From: Bacillota bacterium
Lineage (GTDB): Bacteria > Bacillota > Limnochordia > Darwinibacteriales > Darwinibacteriaceae
Reading direction: 5' to 3'
Assembly (NCBI GenBank): GCA_012518325.1
Contig: JAAYSR010000150.1
Span: 1 to 25,497 of the forward strand
Length of the DNA stretch: 25,497 bases
Numbering within the stretch: the first letter of the stretch is position 1; each line of letters begins with the position of its first letter. Below are positions 7,084 to 14,154 of the stretch, piece by piece. A model generated the notes under the pieces. The model worked only from the letters and a program-made list of their open reading frames with translations, did not search any database and was not told the DNA's origin. Both the position numbers and the translations under genes were made by a program.

Positions 7084-7925
7084 TAAATTACCGCCTCCAC
7101 ATGACGGGCCACATGGCAGTTGATGTTCACAGCCACAGGCAGTCCTGCAATGTGCGTCGGGTAGGTCTCAACAAAGAGCGCCAGCGCTGTCTGGGTGCCC
7201 CCGAAGCCCTGCGGTCCCACTCCGGTTCTGTTAACCAGTTCCAAAAGTTCAGCCTCCAACTGAGCAACGTGGGGCTGAGGGTGCTGCGACCCTATTTCAC
7301 GGAGAACTGCCCGTTTTGCCAATAGGGCAGCTTTTTCCATCGTACCGCCAATCCCCACTCCGATTACTATGGGCGGACAGGGGTTGCCCCCCGCTTCGCT
7401 GACCGCCTTTACTACAAAATCCTTGATGCCCTGAATGCCTTCTGCCGGCTTGAGCATCTTCAAGGCAGACATGTTTTCGCTGCCGAAGCCCTTCGGAGCC
7501 ACAATGAGGCGGAGCCTGTCGCCTGCCGTCAAGGATACATGGAGCACTGCCGGAGTATTGTCCTTCGTGTTCACCCGTTCCAGGGGATCTCCCACAACAC
7601 TTTTGCGGAAGTACCCTTCCTCATAGGCCTGCCTGACACCTTCATCCACTGCGTCCTGCAGCAGTCCACCCTGGATATGCACATCCTGGCCCACCTCGGC
7701 AAAGACCACGACCATACCAGTATCCTGGCAAAGAGGCATTTTCTTTTCCTTGGCAATGCGTGCATTTTCCAAAATAGTATCCAGGACGTTCTGGCCTAGG
7801 GGGGATGCCTCATCTTCCTGCGCCTTGACCAGTGCGTTCCACACATCCTGAGGCAGGTTGCAGTTGGCATCCAAGCAGAGTTCCTTCACTTGGGCAACAA
7901 TATCCTCGTATTGAATTACCCTCAA
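7083..7925 (-). CDS. Class I fumarase/mesaconase alpha subunit (Fe-S hydro-lyase)
   Basis: A 280-residue alpha subunit of the two-component class I fumarase, L(+)-tartrate dehydratase and mesaconase family. The three cysteines expected to hold the [4Fe-4S] cluster are visible: C66 in LCQDTG, C183 in NPCPPIVIGVGIGG and C270 in INCHVARH. It is full length. In this cluster the natural reaction is hydration of mesaconate to citramalate, the third step of glutamate fermentation through methylaspartate; fumarate hydration is an alternative. The beta subunit, usually the next gene and required for activity in characterised enzymes, is absent from the window. The start is TTG at 7925 behind GGTGGGGAT, 14 bases after the mal stop. 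It is oxygen-sensitive by family. Confidence 0.88.
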   Translation of the reverse strand: MRVIQYEDIVAQVKELCLDANCNLPQDVWNALVKAQEDEASPLGQNVLDTILENARIAKEKKMPLCQDTGMVVVFAEVGQDVHIQGGLLQDAVDEGVRQAYEEGYFRKSVVGDPLERVNTKDNTPAVLHVSLTAGDRLRLIVAPKGFGSENMSALKMLKPAEGIQGIKDFVVKAVSEAGGNPCPPIVIGVGIGGTMEKAALLAKRAVLREIGSQHPQPHVAQLEAELLELVNRTGVGPQGFGGTQTALALFVETYPTHIAGLPVAVNINCHVARHVEAVI

Positions 7926-7939
7926 TGTTTATCCCCACC

Positions 7940-9181
7940 CTATTTTCTTTTCAGTAAAGCAAGCGTACGATTCATTTCGTTCGTACAGATGGACAGGCCC
8001 TCATCCACTCCCATGCCCGGTTTGGAGAGAATCTGACGCGGCCTGGTGGCCAGGGCGATTTGCACAGTGATCTGTGCGGAACGCTCGGTTTCATTACAGG
8101 TGCCGCCCAGATAAGGAATAGTTCCGTTTTCATGACAATACAGCACAGCTTCTACAGTGTTGTTGATTCCGCCAAGATCCGGAGCCTTAATCTGTATCAT
8201 GTGGCCTGCCTTGGCAGCGCTGAATTCCTTGATATCCTCCAGGGTGTTGCACCACTCATCGGCTACAAACTTACAGGGAATATTATGTTCGTCAACATAG
8301 GCTGTCAACTCGGCCATCAGCTTGATCTGCTCCTCTTTGGAGTCCAAGTCAACCGGGCCTTCGATAGCAAGCGCGTGGGGTGCAGCAAGTTCCGTCAGCT
8401 CCCTGACATACTCACCCATTTTGGCCACATCATTGTTGAAAGCCTCACCGATGGTGCCATAAACGTCAACATGAAAATCAGGCAGGTAATCCGGGTCCAC
8501 CTTCAACTCCTGCACCCTGTCTTTCAGCCAGGCCAGGTATTCCTTGAGATGCTCGCCGTTCTTGCCCAGTTTGTTCACATTATTGAAAAGGCCGTGGGGT
8601 AAGACATCAACATGTTTAATAATCATCCGATCGGCATTCAGCTTCCGATCATCGCCTGTCTGGGCAAAAATCAGCACCGGTTCCGGCACCAGCTCTAGGT
8701 TGTACTCGTTAACCAGCACCTCCGCCATGGTCAGGTGCTGCGCACGGGCGACTGCATCCAAAACTGCCTGGGTAACCCCGTAGCGAATCGCGGTATGCAG
8801 AGGCTTGCCGTTCTCACCTTTCAGCCGGTCTAGTTTTTCTGCCAAGGAACGGAAGGAAGTCAGCTCTGCGCCAATCAGCTCCGGCACAACGTATTTTTCA
8901 AGGACAGGCAGATAATCGTCGGCTAAGAACAAGGGGTCACGCCCGCCTGCGCCGGAGTACTGCACCGCAGCACAGTCGCCGTAAGCCACCTGACCGTCCT
9001 CCAAAACCAGCTGAACAGAAATACTCTCGCCTGCCTGGCGGATCTTGGTAAAACCTGGGGTTACAGGGTCTCCGTCATAGCTCAGGCCGTTTTCAACGTA
9101 ATTGCCCTGACGAATCGCCTTCTGGTCATCAAAGTAGAAACCTGTCAGACCCTTTGACAATACAACATCCTTAATCCTCAA
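7940..9181 (-). CDS. mal: Methylaspartate ammonia-lyase
   Basis: A 413-residue enolase-superfamily enzyme that converts (2S,3S)-3-methylaspartate to mesaconate and ammonia, the second step of the methylaspartate route. Length and sequence match the Clostridium tetanomorphum enzyme closely. Catalytic residues are all in place: K332 in IQIKAPDLGG (general base), H196 in VDVLPHGLF, and magnesium ligands D239 (HVDVYGTIGEAF), E274 (IEGP) and D308 (VADEWCNT). The TTG start at 9181 is supported by AAGGAG eight bases upstream and by alignment of MRIKDV with the known N-terminus. It follows the DUF4387 gene by 12 bases and precedes the hydro-lyase alpha gene by 14. The cytoplasmic product feeds mesaconate to the next enzyme. 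Confidence 0.96.
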   Translation of the reverse strand: MRIKDVVLSKGLTGFYFDDQKAIRQGNYVENGLSYDGDPVTPGFTKIRQAGESISVQLVLEDGQVAYGDCAAVQYSGAGGRDPLFLADDYLPVLEKYVVPELIGAELTSFRSLAEKLDRLKGENGKPLHTAIRYGVTQAVLDAVARAQHLTMAEVLVNEYNLELVPEPVLIFAQTGDDRKLNADRMIIKHVDVLPHGLFNNVNKLGKNGEHLKEYLAWLKDRVQELKVDPDYLPDFHVDVYGTIGEAFNNDVAKMGEYVRELTELAAPHALAIEGPVDLDSKEEQIKLMAELTAYVDEHNIPCKFVADEWCNTLEDIKEFSAAKAGHMIQIKAPDLGGINNTVEAVLYCHENGTIPYLGGTCNETERSAQITVQIALATRPRQILSKPGMGVDEGLSICTNEMNRTLALLKRK

Positions 9182-9193
9182 TTGCTACACTCC

Positions 9194-9496
9194 TTAATAT
9201 GTTAATTGAAATAGTGGTGTGTGCTGTTGTGCACCATAGACATCCGTTTCCCCCAGATCACCGGAAGGCCGGGGACGTACAATAGTTATCTTGACTGCAT
9301 AGGCAGGGGAAAAATGAATGATGGACAACACTTGATCCTCTGCAATTTGGTACAGTGCCGCTATTTTTTCCTTTGTTATGCTGCTTCTGACCTCATTGTA
9401 GATTTCTTCGTTGGGAAACATCAAATCAAAAGTCAACTCATAGGGGCCGGCGTTCTTGCTGCGAATCACCAAAGCCACATCCTTAACGTACCTCAT
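9194..9496 (-). CDS. DUF4387 family protein
   Basis: A 100-residue soluble protein recognisable as DUF4387 by VIRSKNAGPYELTFDLMF (residues 10-27), an SPAYAVKITIVRPRPSGDLG block and the TDVYGAQQHTPL ending. No biochemical function is known to me. Members are usually encoded next to an AtuA/DUF1446 gene, as here, where the ATG at 9496 overlaps the stop of that gene (ATGA) behind GGGGAGGAG. Strict conservation of short polar motifs suggests a subunit or enzyme domain rather than a regulator. The tight placement between the AtuA-like gene and mal argues for a role in glutamate/methylaspartate metabolism, by inference only. Confidence 0.88.
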   Translation of the reverse strand: MRYVKDVALVIRSKNAGPYELTFDLMFPNEEIYNEVRSSITKEKIAALYQIAEDQVLSIIHFSPAYAVKITIVRPRPSGDLGETDVYGAQQHTPLFQLTY

Positions 9497-10857
9497 AGCC
9501 CGCTCCTCCCCATCTTGATTGGAAATAGACTTTTTGGATCGTCTACCTGAAGCAGGTGATAGACGTTAAACTTGTAGACTGCTCCGGCAGAAACGTCGGA
9601 TGGGCTGTAGGGGAAGGCCAGATTCCCTGCGGTGGACTTTCTGCCCGGATACCCGTAGTGCAGCATTGTAGAACGGGCAAAACTGCAGATCGTATCAGCG
9701 ATTTCCTGGGTCGGAGCTACCGCCTCGATTACTAAACCTAGCTCATGGGCGGGCTCAGGATACGGCTCCAACTGCCCCATTACCCCATTCTTGCCGTAAC
9801 AGTGCACGTGCAGCTTGTAATCTCTAAGCTCCTGGAAGTTGTCGGCAACCCGCTCTTTGACCCGGGCAATTACCTCATCGATCTGGCTGATCATGATGGG
9901 ATCCCTCACGCCGGCAATGCTGATTGTGCGGTAGCCGATCAGGCTTGCCCCCTCAAGTTTGAGGTAATAGGCATCCGTTGGCACAAACTTCGTTCCGGAG
10001 ACTTTTACTCTACCTCCCGGAAGCTGCTCAAAGGCAGTTTCATGTAAATCCAGGGTTCCTCCCGGTCCTGGCAGCGAATAGGGGTCGCTCTTCTCGTAAA
10101 GGGTATGGGCCGCCACGGAAATCCTGGTGCATTCCCGTTCCGGGCTCAATGTTTCAAGGATAAAATGATCTTTGGCCAGGGTTCCCAAAAGGCAGTCGCT
10201 TCCACTGCCGGGGCTGGCAGCAATGGCAGCGCACTCTAAGATTTTCCCCATGTGCAACGCAAGGGCAGGGTCATAACCTTGCAGCACCGGCAAGGCGGCG
10301 AAAACTGTGGGATCATAGGCACGCCCCGCGAGGATAATCTCGGCTCCGTCTTCCAGGGCCTGCATAATTGGCTCCAGACCCATTTGCGCCACCAGGTTGG
10401 CAGAGGCCTGAATTTCTTCTTCCGTCAGCTCTCCCGCTGGACCAAGGGGCTGAACCCTGCCTGCCTTCAGCTCATCGATGAGGAATTGCCGATCGATATC
10501 GCTGTAGATTACGGCAATCTGAGCGGAAAGTCCGAGCTCTTTAAGGAGTTCTTCAATAATGGCCAAGTTCCAGTCCACATGGGGCTTGGCTCCGCTGCCT
10601 CCGGCTGTGCCTATAATCAAAGGGATTTTCCTGGTCAGGGCTGCTTCAATCAGATAGCGCAAATCCCTTTTGACTGCCGAACGCTGCGTAAACGACTCGC
10701 CAGATCCCAGGTAATAGGGCCCGGGATCCGTGGAACCGGCATCCACTGCAATTACATGAGGGTCACGGTCCAAACCCGCCTGGAAGGACGAGAGGGGAAA
10801 TCCGTATCCCAAAATGGCGGTGGGCGATAAAATTCTCAATTCGGTCAAACTCATCAT
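9493..10857 (-). CDS. AtuA-like (DUF1446) protein
   Basis: A 454-residue cytoplasmic protein of the acyclic terpene utilisation AtuA/DUF1446 family. Visible family features are an early VDAGSTDPGPYYLGSG block (about 38-53), the glycine-rich GTAGGSGAKPHVDW (around 83-96), a central LAGRAYDPTVFAA segment and the C-terminal HYGYPGRKSTAGNLAFPYSP. AtuA itself is needed for citronellol/geraniol breakdown in Pseudomonas, but its reaction is unclear and nothing here points to terpenes. The gene lies three bases after glmE and overlaps the DUF4387 gene, so the pair probably forms a complex acting in the methylaspartate route. TAGGAG touches the first of two adjacent ATG codons (10857, 10854), so the exact start is uncertain by one or a few codons. 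Confidence 0.85.
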   Translation of the reverse strand: MMSLTELRILSPTAILGYGFPLSSFQAGLDRDPHVIAVDAGSTDPGPYYLGSGESFTQRSAVKRDLRYLIEAALTRKIPLIIGTAGGSGAKPHVDWNLAIIEELLKELGLSAQIAVIYSDIDRQFLIDELKAGRVQPLGPAGELTEEEIQASANLVAQMGLEPIMQALEDGAEIILAGRAYDPTVFAALPVLQGYDPALALHMGKILECAAIAASPGSGSDCLLGTLAKDHFILETLSPERECTRISVAAHTLYEKSDPYSLPGPGGTLDLHETAFEQLPGGRVKVSGTKFVPTDAYYLKLEGASLIGYRTISIAGVRDPIMISQIDEVIARVKERVADNFQELRDYKLHVHCYGKNGVMGQLEPYPEPAHELGLVIEAVAPTQEIADTICSFARSTMLHYGYPGRKSTAGNLAFPYSPSDVSAGAVYKFNVYHLLQVDDPKSLFPIKMGRSGL

Positions 10858-10860
10858 CTC

Positions 10861-12318
10861 CTAACGAGGGCGTCCAATCAGTCTGCCTTGACCAATGGCA
10901 TAAATATCATCGATTACCATCTGGAAATTGGGGGAGCGCTTTTCTGCCTGGCCACGTTCCGCCAGCTTTGCCCGGTGAAAATCCTGGATTTCTTTGGTGA
11001 AAGGCAAGTTGCCCCAGCTTAAGAACCGGACGGCACCTTGATTGTCCCGGGCAGGCATCGTTCGGCCGGCATTTTGCGAACTTGGTGCAAAGGGGATGTC
11101 AATTACCCCCGCGGCAAAGGCCCGAACTGCCCCTTTGGCCCAGTCTCCTTCCCCTAACTCGAGAGTCCTGTCGAGAATCAGGCGTGTCTCCTGGAGGATG
11201 ATTTCCCGTTCTTCAGCCAGATTCGGATTTTCCGGATAGACTTGATCCTGGAGCATATTCAGCACCTGCTTGGTGGCGCGAATACCCTGGGCATTCGCCT
11301 CTTTAGTGGGAATCCCCAGTGCCTCATGTGTGGTCTTGACAATCACCTTGGTTGCCTTGCCCAAGGCAGCTGTGATGCCGCCCAGGGAAATGACACCGAA
11401 GGCTTTGGCTTCATCAGCGGGGAAACCTCCCATCCATTGGTGGAAGACGGTGGTGATCTCTACATCATCGATATTCTCTGCCTGCAGATATTCTTCCGCC
11501 AAAATAGTCAAAGTCTGCAGCGCGGCTACGTCCTGAGTAATGTTGCCGCACTGGCCATAACCGAGGGTGATGTTCTTCACACCCTGCTTGGCAGCGAGTA
11601 CTGCTTCAATAACTGCTACACTGTGTGAGATGCAGGGTGACACCAGGGTACCGGTTAATGGACCGAAGGGCTCGCGGTTGATGGTAATGCCCTGTTCCTC
11701 ATAATAGCCTACAAGGCGGTCTACGTACTGCCAGTCCCGCAGACTCTTTTCAAGGGGAACTCGTTTCGCGTAGGGTATATTATATGAAATTCCCCCTCCC
11801 TCGTACGCGGTAAAACCTGCGGCCAAGGTGATTTCCGCCAGCAAACGCGCATCAGGCGTGCCGTGGCGCACCTGGACCGGAACAGACAGTGCCTCTACCA
11901 AGCTCCGGCAGTTCGCCACTCCGTGATTTACGGCCGGAAAACCGTTAAGCAAAGACCGCCCTTCCCGTACGCTCTCTGCCAAACCCTTTTCTGCTTCTTC
12001 ATAGCGGTTTTGCCTGGTATAGGAATCGATGGTGGTCGGCAGCAAATCCGCGCCGCCCTCATTCTGCAAAAACAGCAATAATTCCCGATGACTGTTTAAA
12101 TCAGCTACTCCCGCCCGGGGCTGGGCCAAGGTATGGCCTTCCTCTTTAGCTTGGAGGAGGCGCTTGCCGAAGTTAAGCTCCAGGGGCATTTTGCGGTGAT
12201 ATTCAACCGCCTCGTCCAGATCCACCTCCCTGCCCGTCGGCCAGCTCGCCAGAACCTCCGTCCGCTCTGCCTGCAACTCGTCCCAATCCAACCTGTCATG
12301 CGTAATCTGTTCCGCCAA
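10861..12318 (-). CDS. glmE: Glutamate (methylaspartate) mutase epsilon subunit
   Basis: The 485-residue catalytic TIM-barrel subunit of adenosylcobalamin-dependent glutamate mutase, which converts L-glutamate to (2S,3S)-3-methylaspartate by radical rearrangement. It aligns along its length with the Clostridium cochlearium protein (483 residues). Substrate-binding residues are conserved at a constant +2 offset: R68 (AQPRAG), R102 (DSYTRQ), R151 (VRHGTPD), E173 (YEGGGISY), Y179 and Y183. The C-terminus has the family ending QMVIDDIYAIGQGRLIGRP. The start is TTG at 12318, directly after the glmL stop and eight bases behind AAGGAGGG. It acts with GlmS, which carries the B12-binding domain; GlmL lies between them, as in clostridial clusters. 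Confidence 0.96.
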   Translation of the reverse strand: MAEQITHDRLDWDELQAERTEVLASWPTGREVDLDEAVEYHRKMPLELNFGKRLLQAKEEGHTLAQPRAGVADLNSHRELLLFLQNEGGADLLPTTIDSYTRQNRYEEAEKGLAESVREGRSLLNGFPAVNHGVANCRSLVEALSVPVQVRHGTPDARLLAEITLAAGFTAYEGGGISYNIPYAKRVPLEKSLRDWQYVDRLVGYYEEQGITINREPFGPLTGTLVSPCISHSVAVIEAVLAAKQGVKNITLGYGQCGNITQDVAALQTLTILAEEYLQAENIDDVEITTVFHQWMGGFPADEAKAFGVISLGGITAALGKATKVIVKTTHEALGIPTKEANAQGIRATKQVLNMLQDQVYPENPNLAEEREIILQETRLILDRTLELGEGDWAKGAVRAFAAGVIDIPFAPSSQNAGRTMPARDNQGAVRFLSWGNLPFTKEIQDFHRAKLAERGQAEKRSPNFQMVIDDIYAIGQGRLIGRPR

Positions 12319-13716
12319 CTAATTGTCCCTCCTTGTAAGCTCTCGTTCACTCAGGGATTTCTGTAATATGGTTAAGGCTGCCTCAGGCTGCTCCTGGGCC
12401 AGGAGCCCCATGGAAGCCAAAATATAGTCACCGTCCAGGAAATAGCTTGGGTTCTCAGGCCTCAGCTCCAGCGACACCGCTTCTTGTCCCGCTCCTTCCA
12501 GCATCATCAGCGGATCCTTGCTGTTGATCAACACTCCGCCGGTGCCAATCACCCTGGACACCTTGGAAAGATCCTTGCCGTCCTGTATCCAGACCAAGCC
12601 AGAGGGAGTATACAGTTCTGACAGGCGTCCAACATGCCTGCCCACTCCAAGTTTAATGGCATGATAGCCTAGAACTTGATCAAACTTCTCTTCTTCAGTA
12701 TTCTGCGGCAAAGTCTCGGGATGATCGTGCAGCTTCTCAACCCTGCTTTCAACCTGCTCCGCGGTCCAGCCCGTATCTTGAGCCAACACCCCGGCGCTCA
12801 CTGCTTCAGTCAAGGAAAGGACACTGACCCGGACACCTAAGTCTCCTTCCACGGTGCGTTTAGCAAAAGGTTCCGGCAGTCCGCGCACCACAACTCCAGT
12901 CCTGGTGGGCAGACCGTCTCCAAGTGAATGGACATCGGTGGTTGCGCCTCCGACATCGACTATGAGCAGATCTCCCCATCCCTTGATCCCTGCGGTGCCT
13001 TCGCTCAGCAGCTGGCCAGCCCGCAGCACCGCTGCTGGAGTAGGCATAAAGATATTGTCAATCAACCTGCCGGCTTTGCTCAGTCCCTTGGCATAGATGA
13101 TCTTTTCCATGAAAACCTGGCGAATCGCCTCCCGGGCAGGTTCAACCTGCAGCTTGCCAATTTGAGGCATCACGTTAGCTGAAATATATGTACTGAAGGA
13201 TTCGGGAAAAGTCCTGGCCACTTCCTGGGCCACAGAACGGTTCCCGGCAATCACTATGGGAACCGGTTTCGGCAGGGAAGCCAGCACCTTGGCATTGTGC
13301 AGAATATTTTCTGCGTTGCCGCCGTCTGTCCCGCCGGCCAGCAGAATGATGTCAGGATCCAGTTCAATAAGTTCTGCACGATCTTCTTCTGTTAACTGAA
13401 AGGAGTAGGTCTTCAAAACCCTGGCGCCGGCGCCTAAAGCTGCCATTTTTGCTGCTTTGGCCGTCAAATCTTCCACCAAGCCTATGGCAACCATGCGCAA
13501 ACCTCCAGCTGCGCTTGAGCACGCCAAAACGCGAGCCTCTTGCCGAGCCCCGCTGGTGAGTTCCAACTGATCCAAAGCATGTTGCAGCCCTACGCTCACA
13601 TCCGACGGTGTAGTAGGGGCCAGGGACTGTGACAGAACAGCTCTTTCGACGGTGTTCACTGCCGTCACCTTAGTAAAAGTGCTCCCGATATCGACTAGAA
13701 CCATGACTTCCGTCAT
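12319..13716 (-). CDS. glmL: Glutamate mutase accessory protein GlmL (MutL family)
   Basis: A 465-residue ATPase of the actin/Hsp70/sugar-kinase fold. Phosphate-binding motifs DIGSTFTK (9-16) and DVGGATTD (254-261) and a glycine-rich GGTDGG (128-133) are visible. GlmL/MutL proteins accompany glutamate mutase and are thought to reactivate the enzyme or exchange damaged cobalamin, as diol dehydratase reactivases do; direct proof is limited. This is not the mismatch-repair MutL. The true start is ATG at 13716 behind GGAGGG; the frame extends eight codons upstream across the glmS stop without a good start. It sits 13 bases after glmS and abuts glmE, the order seen in known clostridial clusters. 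Confidence 0.94.
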   Translation of the reverse strand: MTEVMVLVDIGSTFTKVTAVNTVERAVLSQSLAPTTPSDVSVGLQHALDQLELTSGARQEARVLACSSAAGGLRMVAIGLVEDLTAKAAKMAALGAGARVLKTYSFQLTEEDRAELIELDPDIILLAGGTDGGNAENILHNAKVLASLPKPVPIVIAGNRSVAQEVARTFPESFSTYISANVMPQIGKLQVEPAREAIRQVFMEKIIYAKGLSKAGRLIDNIFMPTPAAVLRAGQLLSEGTAGIKGWGDLLIVDVGGATTDVHSLGDGLPTRTGVVVRGLPEPFAKRTVEGDLGVRVSVLSLTEAVSAGVLAQDTGWTAEQVESRVEKLHDHPETLPQNTEEEKFDQVLGYHAIKLGVGRHVGRLSELYTPSGLVWIQDGKDLSKVSRVIGTGGVLINSKDPLMMLEGAGQEAVSLELRPENPSYFLDGDYILASMGLLAQEQPEAALTILQKSLSERELTRRDN

Positions 13717-13729
13717 CTGCAACCCTCCG

Positions 13730-14140
13730 TTACATACCAAGATCTTCCTTCAACGTTGGAATGAAGTCTTCGGGCAATGTACTTGGAGGATAGACCCGAT
13801 CAAATCCCAAGTTCCTAAACTTAGCCTCTACCTCAGACCACTCCTGGCTTCCCACCACCAAGTAGCCGCCGATATACATTAAAATGTCTCCGATGCCAGC
13901 CTCGATCAAGGCTTCTCTGAGACCTCGCACATCGATCTCGCCATGTCCGTAGAGAGAGGATACCATGATGGCATCTGCACTGGTTTCCACGGCCGCTTCT
14001 ACAAACTCCTTCTGGGAGACCAAAACGCCGAGGTTAACCACATTAAAGCCTGCCTCTTTGAGGGAAATCTCCAGGATCTTGTTACCCACGGCATGGACAT
14101 CAGAGCCAATGACTCCCAACACAAGCGTCTTTGTTTCCAT
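13730..14140 (-). CDS. glmS: Glutamate (methylaspartate) mutase sigma subunit, B12-binding
   Basis: The 136-residue small subunit of glutamate mutase. It has the cobalamin lower-ligand motif D14-x-H16-x-x-G19 (SDVHAVG), then the SSLYGHGE segment and YIGGYLVVG, which line the nucleotide-tail pocket in the Rossmann-like B12-binding fold. The histidine should replace the dimethylbenzimidazole ligand (base-off/His-on). It joins two GlmE subunits and AdoCbl to make the active mutase. ATG at 14140 is 14 bases after the spoIVB stop behind GAGGTGG. No cobalamin riboswitch fits in this short gap. The symbol glmS is also used for glucosamine-6-phosphate synthase, which is a different gene; mamA or mutS are other names. 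Confidence 0.96.
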   Translation of the reverse strand: METKTLVLGVIGSDVHAVGNKILEISLKEAGFNVVNLGVLVSQKEFVEAAVETSADAIMVSSLYGHGEIDVRGLREALIEAGIGDILMYIGGYLVVGSQEWSEVEAKFRNLGFDRVYPPSTLPEDFIPTLKEDLGM

Positions 14141-14154
14141 TTAATCGCCCCACC

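Noticed and set aside
14141..14154. Cobalamin riboswitch expected before glutamate mutase genes
   Set aside because: Only 14 bases separate spoIVB and glmS, and the spoIVB tail upstream shows no B12-box.
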